From positions 1-64,000 of the forward strand of contig JBGAIF010000009.1 of the NCBI GenBank assembly GCA_044225795.1: a stretch of DNA of 64,000 nt. The letters run 5' to 3'. The position numbers were made by a program, and so were the translations under genes. The stretch's first letter is position 1. Every line of letters starts with the position of its first letter. This document shows positions 44,501-52,043 of the stretch, piece by piece. Source of the DNA: Nemorincola sp044225795. GTDB lineage: Bacteria > Bacteroidota > Bacteroidia > Chitinophagales > Chitinophagaceae. Under the pieces are notes generated by a model. It saw only the letters and a list, made by a program, of their open reading frames with translations, did not search any database and was not told where the DNA came from.

Positions 44501-45346
44501 AGTGAGTTTGCCACGCCTATTGATAAGTTCAGGGAAGATGAAGTGAAACAGCAACTCAAGAAGCTGACCTACCCCTTCCTGCTGCGCCGTACCAAGGAAC
44601 AAGTAGCTAAAGACCTGCCTGAAAAAACAGAGACCATTCTTTATTGCGAGATGGGTACAGAACAACGCAAGATATACGACGCATACCGCAACATCTACCG
44701 TTCGCAGATATTGGGAATGATCGAAGAGCAAGGTATGGAACGCTCACAGATGCACATATTGCAGGGGCTTACGAAGCTGCGCCAGATATGCGATTCGCCG
44801 GCCATACTCAATGAAGAGGAACGTTATCATAACTACTCGGTAAAGCTGGAAGAACTGACACGTGAGATAGAAGAAAATATCGGCGATCATAAGGTGCTCA
44901 TCTTCTCCCAGTTCCTGGGCATGCTGGCCCTGATACGTCAGAAGCTGGAGCATGACAACATACCGTACGTGTATTTTGATGGCAGCAGCTCTGCCAATGA
45001 GCGTGAGCAGGCTATTCAGACCTTTCAGAATGACCATGAATGCCGGGTATTCCTTATCTCCCTGAAGGCGGGTGGTATAGGTCTTAACCTTACTGCCGCT
45101 GACTATGTGTATATAGTGGATCCATGGTGGAACCCTGCTGTAGAACAACAGGCGATAGACCGTACACACCGTATTGGACAAACCAAGAATATTTTTGCTT
45201 ACCGCCTCATCTGTAAGGATACCCTGGAAGAGAAGATGTTGCAGCTACAGGAACATAAGCGTGCCCTTGCCGCCGACCTCGTATCTGATGACAGTGCTTT
45301 CCAGAAACGCCTGACAAAGGACGATATTGAGTTCCTGTTCAGTTAA
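41600..45346 (+). CDS. SNF2-family helicase with two SWIM zinc motifs
   Basis: DNA-dependent ATPase of 1248 residues. The N-terminal third carries two CxC-x7-CxH SWIM motifs, at Cys73 (CQCPYNLGEICRH) and Cys184 (CGCAERSHPLCTH); one is the norm. A middle region (about 290-760) fits the bacterial SNF2 N-terminal domain. The helicase core follows: LADDMGLGKTVQA (Walker A, near 811), VCPTTL, DESQSIKN (DExx box, near 909), LSGTPVQNN, then the second lobe with IFSQF, SLKAGGIGLNLTAADYV and DRTHRIGQ. Enzymes of this type act in transcription or repair as translocases. It is monocistronic with its own promoter. The annotation is sure; the cellular role is not. Confidence 0.93.
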   Translation: MSLPPILKHVYNHGTEEVIRRGKKIFYTSGVQMLDVDHLLEQVRFRVRNDLYQNYYTVTVNKYLQPKDLSVRCQCPYNLGEICRHEVAALFQLNDIIQSGFFEDTSITYDQKHTIVRMRQINKQMLTIFTEQHSLEKAERIANANRVIITGNKNDRIEAEVPDDDVTYHVTIKQNEERYFDTSCGCAERSHPLCTHKAAVFMQVLKTHGAQYFQSVQNWDAQKNKLLEQYGYSLSDDLSNKFEFTYENNKPFLRVLDPSIKKVDAKSQVAKVATVPEVEVMPGPAEVKRLGIVLDTDAVAFPYVDVHLVAGLTNDESTKFLNGIDKLELHQYINPTRYKEEDRDLLPVVRKFLPDELGKYLKKNLPFGDFLHDYNSILKDVPEEEVKEQVWEYLLPKYQKLLDRYSVHHLTFLKKKGKTLSSGALQQVEFSDKPAHPQLIARKEGKSYSLTLEWIIENNAVAHTDMKMLNAALIQHQDRIYVLGSMQEIQIAENFPANGKMTIKAGEWASFLEGKLMEWSNLVHVHFSEELTENVTQARPQYRLYLQEREQILMLSPAFLYQDIEIKPGYFGDVVQAHNGIVKIMQRSEETEQEFMVLIQSLHTDMQYNKKDKFYYLPGTSVLANNWFYRFTDVMREHHVDMMGFEGLRSLRVNTHKPQTHIQVSSGIDWFDATVELRFGDQAVSIIEVKKALTQKQNFVKLGDGSLGLLPEEWLKKYSLLLKMGEAKGNKVRLKKYHFSVLDELLKEIDEEELQEELERKKEKLEDILTNDFSKVTPPEHLQAKLRPYQLAGFQWLTFLNEAGWGGILADDMGLGKTVQALTFFQHYKNKHKDEVVRFLVVCPTTLMYNWENEIKKFTPELTHIIHHGPKRSANPAGYKEDIIITTYGTMRGDIRAFKEIPFDYVVLDESQSIKNPQSQVAKASLLLNSKNRLALSGTPVQNNTFDLYAQMNFLNPGMLGSREFFMSEFATPIDKFREDEVKQQLKKLTYPFLLRRTKEQVAKDLPEKTETILYCEMGTEQRKIYDAYRNIYRSQILGMIEEQGMERSQMHILQGLTKLRQICDSPAILNEEERYHNYSVKLEELTREIEENIGDHKVLIFSQFLGMLALIRQKLEHDNIPYVYFDGSSSANEREQAIQTFQNDHECRVFLISLKAGGIGLNLTAADYVYIVDPWWNPAVEQQAIDRTHRIGQTKNIFAYRLICKDTLEEKMLQLQEHKRALAADLVSDDSAFQKRLTKDDIEFLFS

Positions 45347-45460
45347 TTCATATTCACCCCTGAATTTAGCCGGCTGACCACAATCATATGTTAAAATGAT
45401 TATAAATGCTCTGCTGGCATTGAAAACCATGGTAATATTGCAGTATTAAACTTTATAACC

Positions 45461-45712
45461 ATGAAAAAATTTAAAATATTCTTCGAGAATAACCAACCTG
45501 TTTATTCTGAACAAGTATCTTCTGAAGATTATACAGCAATAAAAATAGACCGAATCAGTGGTGATTCGAAGGTGAAATGGCTGGTGGTGTATGCAAAGAC
45601 TGAGGTAGCTGCTATGTCTGCCGCTTCCAGGATCATTACCGGGATATTGATACAGCATAACAATGAAGGAGTGAGCTATAGCTGTTGTGAGGCTTGTGCC
45701 GCTGCCAATTAG
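45461..45712 (+). CDS. small hypothetical protein
   Basis: Encodes 83 residues from ATG 45461, with a basic-aromatic N-terminus (MKKFKIFFENNQP) that is too polar for a signal peptide. The body looks like a small alpha/beta fold (VKWLVVYAKTEVAAMSAASRIITGIL) and ends with three Cys in SCCEAC. The ending could bind a metal. It is convergent with the methyltransferase gene and ends 2 bp before that gene's stop. No family is recognised. Confidence 0.55.
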   Translation: MKKFKIFFENNQPVYSEQVSSEDYTAIKIDRISGDSKVKWLVVYAKTEVAAMSAASRIITGILIQHNNEGVSYSCCEACAAAN

Positions 45713-45713
45713 T

Positions 45714-46466
45714 TTATGTGGGTATCCGCCCTACTTTCAGTACCAGTTTCCACGTTACTTTTTTCTTGGTTTGTTGTTCTCCCCAGACCTCGGTAAGCTT
45801 CTTTTTCACATCATCTGTAGGATTGTAACCTCGGTGTCTGATGAATTTTTGTGTAGCAGACCATGTATTGAGGAATGCCACAAAGTCGTTCATGTCCATC
45901 ATTTTCTCTGAGATGAATTCAGGCGCTTTAAGCTCATCAAAAGGGAAGGGCAGGTCTTTATATCCGTGCTCTACAAGCCTGTTCTCATACTGCCAATATT
46001 CGTTCAGTATCACATCGTGGTAGTGTTTGGTTATTTCGTCTGTCTCAGGAGAAATATACGGGTAGCAGTAGCTCCATGCTGCAATAATGCCTCCCGGTTT
46101 CAGAACGCGGTTCACTTCGCTATAGAACTTATCAAACTCGAACCAATGCAATGCGTTGGCAATAGTGAGCAGGTCAATCGAATGGTCTGCTATGGTGTTT
46201 TCCTCAGCCTTTTCTATGCGGTAGATAATGCGCTCATGAGGCGTGACATTTTGTATCTGTTGCTCGCTTGGGTCTGTAGCTATTATACGGTCGTAGTAAC
46301 CGGTCAGTGCAATTGCCGCTTGCCCGTTGCCCGTGCCGCAATCCCATGCTGTGTTGTGTTCTTCGGTAAGTGATGACAGATATTGAAAAAGGCTATCGGG
46401 GTAATGCGGCCGGTACCTGGCATAAATGTCAGCCTGTTTAGAAAAGTTGTCTTTGAATTGCAGCAT
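45714..46466 (-). CDS. class I SAM-dependent methyltransferase
   Basis: Encodes 250 residues. ATG 46466 is chosen because it gives the family opening FKDNFSKQADIYARYRPHYP; the upstream start adds 19 residues without homology. The Rossmann fold binds S-adenosylmethionine with TAWDCGTGNGQAAIAL (motif I), IIATDPSEQQI (motif II acidic end) and DLLTIANALHWFEFDKFYSEVNRVLKPGG (motifs IV-V). This matches the Methyltransf_11 group that includes Trm9-like and ubiquinone-type methyltransferases and many small-molecule enzymes. The substrate cannot be inferred. Divergent from the small membrane protein gene. Confidence 0.9.
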   Translation of the reverse strand: MLQFKDNFSKQADIYARYRPHYPDSLFQYLSSLTEEHNTAWDCGTGNGQAAIALTGYYDRIIATDPSEQQIQNVTPHERIIYRIEKAEENTIADHSIDLLTIANALHWFEFDKFYSEVNRVLKPGGIIAAWSYCYPYISPETDEITKHYHDVILNEYWQYENRLVEHGYKDLPFPFDELKAPEFISEKMMDMNDFVAFLNTWSATQKFIRHRGYNPTDDVKKKLTEVWGEQQTKKKVTWKLVLKVGRIPT

Positions 46467-46568
46467 CACGCTAAAGTTACTGTAATTCGTAACACTCCGT
46501 ATTGTTGAATGTAGTGTAAGCAAATATCTGCTATAAAAGCTACTTTAGCATACTGATAAGGACCGGTT

Positions 46569-46841
46569 ATGCTATTTGGATTTGCCTTAGTGTTATTCTC
46601 TGTATTTGCTATTATATTTAATGTAATAACTGTCATTGCAATAATAAAAGAAAGAGTAGCACCTTCTTATATCAAGGTTAAGATATCTATTGCATTCAAT
46701 AGTGTTATGGTTTTTGTACTCGGATATTTATGGTTTCTCGGGTATGACTTAAGTAGTTACGATTCCACATGGCTGATCATTTTCATATGCCTGATCATTT
46801 TTTACGTGATCATTATAGCAAGAAGAACAGGAGGTAATTAA
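46569..46841 (+). CDS. small three-span membrane protein
   Basis: Encodes 90 residues with three hydrophobic spans at about 3-24, 40-58 and 67-85 and a short basic tail (ARRTGGN). A -7-like TACTTTAG lies about 25 bp before ATG 46569. No family is recognised; no sign of a toxin motif or partner gene. Confidence 0.6.
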   Translation: MLFGFALVLFSVFAIIFNVITVIAIIKERVAPSYIKVKISIAFNSVMVFVLGYLWFLGYDLSSYDSTWLIIFICLIIFYVIIIARRTGGN

Positions 46842-46990
46842 ATACAACCTTGGTGGGTCTATTGAGAACAAAAGAGTCTTTTGGTGAAAAATAAGTCGAA
46901 CCTGTTACTTTACAGAGTGTTGTCTACCGCTACGCTGTGTAACACCAACCTATTACGGTTAATTTCATCGCCATCAGCTATCTTCGCTAT

Positions 46991-48565
46991 ATGAGATCTG
47001 CTCTGCTTGCACTGTTATTGTTTGCCTCTTGTATGCAAGGCGGCTCGCAGGAAAATGAGCATCCGAGTCAGACGGTAAAACATTATCCGCTGCACAATTA
47101 CTTTGGCGTCAATGCTTTTGAGTGGGATTTCATCAACCCTCCCGATCCGTTGAATCTTGATACCGTACGGCTGAATGCGATAAAGCATTTCACACAGGTA
47201 CGCCATTATCTTGATTGGGAGAAGGTAGAGCATACAGAAGGGCAGTATACATTCAATCCGGCGAGTAACGGCAGTTGGAACTACGACACTATGTACCAAT
47301 GGTGCCACGACAATGGTATAGAAGTGCTGGCATGTATCAAGACAGTGCCGGACTGGATGCAGGCTTCGTGGCCGGAGAAAGAACGTGGTAATGAGAATGT
47401 ACCTGTGCGTTATGGCAGGGATTATGGTACTCCGGCATCTTACATAGAGCAGGCAAGGTTGGCATTTCAGTATGCCGCGCGTTATGGGCATAATAAGGTT
47501 GTTGACAGGTCTTTGGTGCGTGTGGATGAGGCAATGGAGCCATGGCCGGGTGGCCCACACAATGTAGTAAAGACAGGCCTTGGGCTGATCAATTTCATAG
47601 AGTGTGACAATGAACGCGATAAGTGGTGGCAGGGAAGGAGAGCAGAGCAGAAACCAGAGGAATATGCTGCCAACCTATCTGCATTCTATGATGGGCATAA
47701 AGGCACTATGGGTAAAGGAGTTGGCGTAAAAAATGCCGACCCCTACATGAAGGTGGTAATGAGTGGTCTCGCAGCGCCCCGGCCGGAGTATGTAAAAGCG
47801 ATGATTGACTGGTGCCTTAAGAACAGGGGTAGAAGAGCCGATGGATCGCCGGACCTGCCCTGGGATGTTATCAACTACCATTATTATTGCAACGATGCCG
47901 ATTACAACACAGCAAAGAAGCAAACAACCGGAATGCCACCGGAACAAACTAAGGCTGCTGAAGTGGCGGAGAGATTTGTGGAGATGGCGCACAAGTATGC
48001 AGGAGATATGCCGGTATGGGTGACAGAGACGGGTTACGATATCAAACAGACGACCCAGCAGAAGATACCGTTGATTGGAAATAAAAGCGTATTGGAGACC
48101 CAGGCAGACTGGAGCCTTCGTACCTGCCTGCTTTTTTCACGTGCAGGTATTCAGAAGGTTTTCTTTTATGAACTGTTTGACGACAATCCGCAAAGCGATA
48201 TGAACTTTTCTAATAGCGGCCTAATTAATGCAGACAGGTCTCCACGCCCTGTGGCAGACTATATGGCACAGGTGAATAGGCTGTTCGGACAATACACCTA
48301 TGTGTCGTCTTTGAGCAGTGATCCGGTGGTGGATAAATATACTTTATCAGGAAAAGATATGTATGTGCTTTATGTGCCGGGTAGTATAGGGAGAACGGTG
48401 AATTACTCCCTTGACCTTCATAGTGATCGAACAGTTGAAATATACATGCCTGTTTCGGGGAGAAATGAGATGAACATGACCCAACAAAAGACGATCGGCG
48501 GTAAATTGTCACTGACGGTCACCCAGATACCGGTTTTTTTGTTGCTGGAAGAAAGGAATAAATAG
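46991..48565 (+). CDS. lipid-anchored glycoside hydrolase-like protein (clan GH-A TIM barrel)
   Basis: Encodes 524 residues with a lipoprotein signal (lipobox FASC, Cys14). The TIM-barrel blocks are those of clan GH-A retaining glycosidases: FGVNAFEW, WEKVEHTEGQYTF, the acid/base block FIECDNE (Asn207-Glu208) and the nucleophile block PVWVTETGYD (Glu346), then FFYELFDD. A small beta domain follows (about 430-524) for carbohydrate contact or stability. Retained Asn-Glu and Glu residues suggest an active hydrolase acting on polysaccharide at the cell surface. The exact family (GH5, GH39, GH30-like) cannot be fixed by eye. No SusC/SusD pair is nearby, so it is not a standard polysaccharide-utilisation locus. 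Confidence 0.8.
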   Translation: MRSALLALLLFASCMQGGSQENEHPSQTVKHYPLHNYFGVNAFEWDFINPPDPLNLDTVRLNAIKHFTQVRHYLDWEKVEHTEGQYTFNPASNGSWNYDTMYQWCHDNGIEVLACIKTVPDWMQASWPEKERGNENVPVRYGRDYGTPASYIEQARLAFQYAARYGHNKVVDRSLVRVDEAMEPWPGGPHNVVKTGLGLINFIECDNERDKWWQGRRAEQKPEEYAANLSAFYDGHKGTMGKGVGVKNADPYMKVVMSGLAAPRPEYVKAMIDWCLKNRGRRADGSPDLPWDVINYHYYCNDADYNTAKKQTTGMPPEQTKAAEVAERFVEMAHKYAGDMPVWVTETGYDIKQTTQQKIPLIGNKSVLETQADWSLRTCLLFSRAGIQKVFFYELFDDNPQSDMNFSNSGLINADRSPRPVADYMAQVNRLFGQYTYVSSLSSDPVVDKYTLSGKDMYVLYVPGSIGRTVNYSLDLHSDRTVEIYMPVSGRNEMNMTQQKTIGGKLSLTVTQIPVFLLLEERNK

Positions 48566-48624
48566 AAAATTAATATTAGGATCACCCCAACTTTTTCGAA
48601 ATATGATATGTCTTTATTATCTTG

Positions 48625-48646
48625 TATTGGTTAGAAATAGCCAATA
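48625..48646. promoter_or_regulatory. inverted repeat upstream of the SprB-repeat gene
   Basis: TATTGGTTA (48625-48633) and TAGCCAATA (48638-48646) are 8-of-9 matching arms with a 4-nt spacer, about 100 bp before ATG 48745. The half-site TGGTTA also occurs in the 18-bp elements near 3961 and 4743, which may be chance. Candidate operator. Confidence 0.35.
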
Positions 48647-48744
48647 AGCAATAGATTGTTATTTTGGACAATATTGTTAAATTTTAATTTTTTTTTTATA
48701 ATTTTAATAGTTTATAACACAACCAACATAATAAATACCCCTAT

Positions 48745-51700
48745 ATGAGATTAAGACTACTCGCATTCATGATTCTGTCAACCCTTTCTTCTTTATCGTG
48801 GGCGCAATCGAAATGCGACCCTAATATTGATTTTGAGTTAGGAAATACATCAATCTGGAACTATTTTATCGGATCCGTATCAAGCGGGCCTGTACTTAGT
48901 TTATCGCCATCTCCGGCAACACCCACACGCCACGATCTGACGAGTGGATCAGGTGTTGACCCATATGGAAATTTTCCTGTTGTGTCTCCATTGCCCGGCC
49001 TCTATTCTTTGAAACTGGGTAATGACATGACGGGTGCACAGGCAGAGCGCGCGCGATACTACATTCACGTACCAACTCTTGCCGGATCTTTCGGTATCAA
49101 CTATTGGTATGCAGTGGTACTTCAGGATCCGTCACACTCTGTGCCTGATCAGCCAAGGTTTGTTGTAACTGCATATGATTCAGCCTCAGGGAAACCGATA
49201 CCTTGTGCCCAATATAACTATGTTGCTTCGTCTACACTTCCCGGGTTCAAAAAGTCCACTTCCGGGTACAGTGTTTTTTACAAACCATGGTCTTTGGGAT
49301 CAATGGACCTTTCGTCATCTCTTGGGACCACTGTCGTGATAGATTTTACTTCTATGGACTGCACTCTGGGTGGTCACTTCGGATACGGTTACCTCGATAT
49401 GAGTTGTGGCGTGTTCTCGATCATGAACTTGTCTTGTAACTCTGATTCGGTAACACTTACTGCTCCTCCGGGATTCGACGTTTACGAATGGTATGATTCC
49501 GTAAGTTGGTCACTCATCGGTAAAGCAGACACTATAACGATAGCCACGCCTCCGAAACCTACGACCTATGCCGTTATTCTTACACCTTACCTTGGGTACG
49601 GTTGTGTAGATACACTGTATACACGTATATATCCTTCCAAGCTGACTGTTAAACCAGATCACGATACTACAGTATGTGTGAGCAGCAGTATACAGCTTCG
49701 TATGCGGGCTTTTGATATCGCTTTACCGCTAAATTATACATGGACTGGCGTGCCAGGAGCAGGGATCTTGTGCTCATCGTGCGATTCTACAATGGTCACT
49801 CCGGCACTAGGACTGAACCGGTACGCATTCAAGGTCGTCGATGCCGGTGGGTGTAGTATTGAGGACACCATAAATGTGACGGCCATTGGGGTGATACCAA
49901 TCGTCTATACGACCAATGTGTCATGTTACGGCAGAAGTGATGGGTCGGCATTTGTATTGCCTACCTCGGGTACACCGCCGTTTACCTACAGCTGGTCTAC
50001 AAAACCAGTCATGACCTCACAGACAGTCACAGCTATCCCGGCTGGCACGTACACTGTAAGTATAACTGATGCGACGGGTTGTACCAGTCATACACCGCTA
50101 ACAATAACTCAGCCGGGCCCCACCATCATTGCGTTGGCTGATTCTTCAGATCCTACTACCTGCAACGGTAAAGACGGATACATCACCATTAGTGGTTTTG
50201 ACCCCTTAAGCCCATACACGATACGATATTTATTCAACGGTACACCCGTAGTGGTTTCTCTGCCGTCCAGCAGTGCTGGTAAAATCACAATAGCCACATT
50301 GTGCAGGGGTATCTATGACAGTTTTTCGGTGGTAGCGTCTAAATGTCCTTATAATGTAGTAGGGCCCGTGACATTAACGGATCCACCAATACCTCCTCCA
50401 CCGCCGGTTACACCAGACAGATATTGCCAGTTTGACATACCGACGCCTGTGAAAGCAACAGGTAGCAACCTTCTTTGGTATGGTGTTGGGTATGCCGGTG
50501 TGTCTAAACCTCCCGTACCTACTACTGCAGCGCCCGGTACTACCAGTTTCTGGGTAACACAAACGGTAAAAGGATGTGTAAGTGACAGCTCAATGGTTCA
50601 GGTAGTGGTGATACCAAAACCTGCTCCGCCAGTAACAGTAGACACAACCTATTGCCAGTTTCAGACGGCAGTGTCACTGGTGGCCAGCGGAGATAGTATT
50701 CTGTGGTATCAGACTGAAAGTACCCCTACTGCTATTATTCCTGAACCAGTTCCATCTACTGACAAGCCCGGTGTGGAAATGTGGTATGCTAACCAAACGA
50801 TCGATGGGTGTCCGAGTGACAGAACACCGGTAAAGGTGACTGTTTTAAGCCAACCCAACTTTACAATAACCCAGGAGAAGCCGTTTGTATGCCAATATGA
50901 TTCTGCGTGGTTCTCTTATAAAGGGCCATCTATGACAGACCCTTACTACTCGTGGACAATTCCGGATGCGGAAAGATATTCCTACGATTTGAACGGATTT
51001 GGTATTTCTAATGCTCACGATTCAATGATATATGTACGTTTCGACTCTGTAGTGGAAAACAACTATGTACATCTTTTTGCCAGCGCATATCATGGCAGGT
51101 GTTATTATGAGACATCTGTACGCATGCCAGTGATCCCGCACCCGACTGCTGTTACCTACACGAAGAGAGATGTTTGTGCGGGTGATACTGTCAATCTTGC
51201 TATTGACGCAAAATCGGATAATGCGGCCTTGTTTGAGTGGAGAGTGGATGGAGATCCGCTTGATGCTTCACCTGCGCTCAACATCATTTCCCATAACTCA
51301 AACAGTGGAGGGCCGTTCGGTATCTCCTGGAACGATAGCGGACGACATGTGATACAGATATGGACTTCAACTAAAGAAGGTTGTAAGGCCCCTCCTACTG
51401 ATGATACGATCAATGTGCATAGAATACCTGATGCTACATTTACCTACACCACAAAGGCCAGCCAGCTTTGTCTTGAAGACAGTGTGTTATTCAGCGCGGT
51501 GACCAATAATTACAATTACGCTTATTACTGGTCTCCCGAACATTATTTTGCCAATATAAACAAGGCAAATACCTGGGGCAAAGTAGAGAATAACAGGAGT
51601 TTTGTAACGCTTAAGGTTACGGATCCTATTGGTTGTTACGCAACTACGACACAGGAGTTAGACCCAAGTTCTTGCTGCACAGTAGGTATTCCGAGTATGT

Positions 51701-51948
51701 TCACGCCGAATGGCGATGGAAAGAATGATTTCTTCCGTCCGATATTTGTAGGCTTCCACAGGTTCCATACATTCCGTATTGCCAACCGTTGGGGGCAGAC
51801 AGTGTATGAAGGTTCTCATAGTAATATGCAGTGGGACGGAACTTATAATGGCGTGCCGCAGGATATGGGCGTATATTTCTACTACCTCAAGTATGATTGC
51901 GGTGGGCAGGAAATAGAGAAGAAAGGTGATGTGACCCTGGTTAGATAA
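48745..51948 (+). CDS. SprB-repeat surface protein with T9SS type B sorting domain
   Basis: Encodes 1067 residues. Signal peptide (1-20, WAQS), then a jelly-roll-like N-terminal domain with CDPNIDFELGNTSIWN (about 22-225), Ig/PKD-like domains (about 230-380), and one SprB repeat (about 385-455: VSCYGRSDGSAFV, YSWS, AGTYTVSITDATGC). A TCNGKDGYITISG module (about 465-545) is shared with the giant adhesin at the right edge. More Ig/PKD domains follow to about 980. The C-terminal gliding-motility-associated type B sorting domain starts MFTPNGDGKNDFF, includes ANRWGQTVYEG and ends EKKGDVTLVR. It is monocistronic, and the needed PorP/SprF partner must be supplied elsewhere. Likely an adhesin or gliding-related protein, from family knowledge. 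Confidence 0.87.
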   Translation: MRLRLLAFMILSTLSSLSWAQSKCDPNIDFELGNTSIWNYFIGSVSSGPVLSLSPSPATPTRHDLTSGSGVDPYGNFPVVSPLPGLYSLKLGNDMTGAQAERARYYIHVPTLAGSFGINYWYAVVLQDPSHSVPDQPRFVVTAYDSASGKPIPCAQYNYVASSTLPGFKKSTSGYSVFYKPWSLGSMDLSSSLGTTVVIDFTSMDCTLGGHFGYGYLDMSCGVFSIMNLSCNSDSVTLTAPPGFDVYEWYDSVSWSLIGKADTITIATPPKPTTYAVILTPYLGYGCVDTLYTRIYPSKLTVKPDHDTTVCVSSSIQLRMRAFDIALPLNYTWTGVPGAGILCSSCDSTMVTPALGLNRYAFKVVDAGGCSIEDTINVTAIGVIPIVYTTNVSCYGRSDGSAFVLPTSGTPPFTYSWSTKPVMTSQTVTAIPAGTYTVSITDATGCTSHTPLTITQPGPTIIALADSSDPTTCNGKDGYITISGFDPLSPYTIRYLFNGTPVVVSLPSSSAGKITIATLCRGIYDSFSVVASKCPYNVVGPVTLTDPPIPPPPPVTPDRYCQFDIPTPVKATGSNLLWYGVGYAGVSKPPVPTTAAPGTTSFWVTQTVKGCVSDSSMVQVVVIPKPAPPVTVDTTYCQFQTAVSLVASGDSILWYQTESTPTAIIPEPVPSTDKPGVEMWYANQTIDGCPSDRTPVKVTVLSQPNFTITQEKPFVCQYDSAWFSYKGPSMTDPYYSWTIPDAERYSYDLNGFGISNAHDSMIYVRFDSVVENNYVHLFASAYHGRCYYETSVRMPVIPHPTAVTYTKRDVCAGDTVNLAIDAKSDNAALFEWRVDGDPLDASPALNIISHNSNSGGPFGISWNDSGRHVIQIWTSTKEGCKAPPTDDTINVHRIPDATFTYTTKASQLCLEDSVLFSAVTNNYNYAYYWSPEHYFANINKANTWGKVENNRSFVTLKVTDPIGCYATTTQELDPSSCCTVGIPSMFTPNGDGKNDFFRPIFVGFHRFHTFRIANRWGQTVYEGSHSNMQWDGTYNGVPQDMGVYFYYLKYDCGGQEIEKKGDVTLVR

Positions 51949-51973
51949 GCTTCAAAAGCAATAGATTAAGAAG

Positions 51974-52003
51974 CCGCTCCGATATTCGGGGCGGTTTTTT
52001 TTT
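51974..52003 (+). terminator. rho-independent terminator
   Basis: CCGCTCCG (51974-51981) pairs with CGGGGCGG (51987-51994), one G-U pair, loop ATATT, followed by nine T, 26 bp after the stop of the SprB-repeat gene. Confidence 0.85.
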
Positions 52004-52021
52004 ATGCATAGCATTAAAAAA

Positions 52022-52043
52022 NNNNNNNNNNNNNNNNNNNNNN
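52022..52043. other. run of 22 N, assembly gap
   Basis: Twenty-two undetermined bases interrupt the 3' end of fhs. The true distance between the flanks is unknown. The Phe and stop that follow on the other side of the gap cannot be trusted as the real end of the gene. Confidence 0.99.

Noticed and set aside
52014..52043. Genuine longer C-terminus of Fhs with Phe and stop beyond the Ns
   Set aside because: The family ends at the position where the Ns begin, and the following bases belong to the spacer after the neighbouring terminator, so the read-through is accidental.
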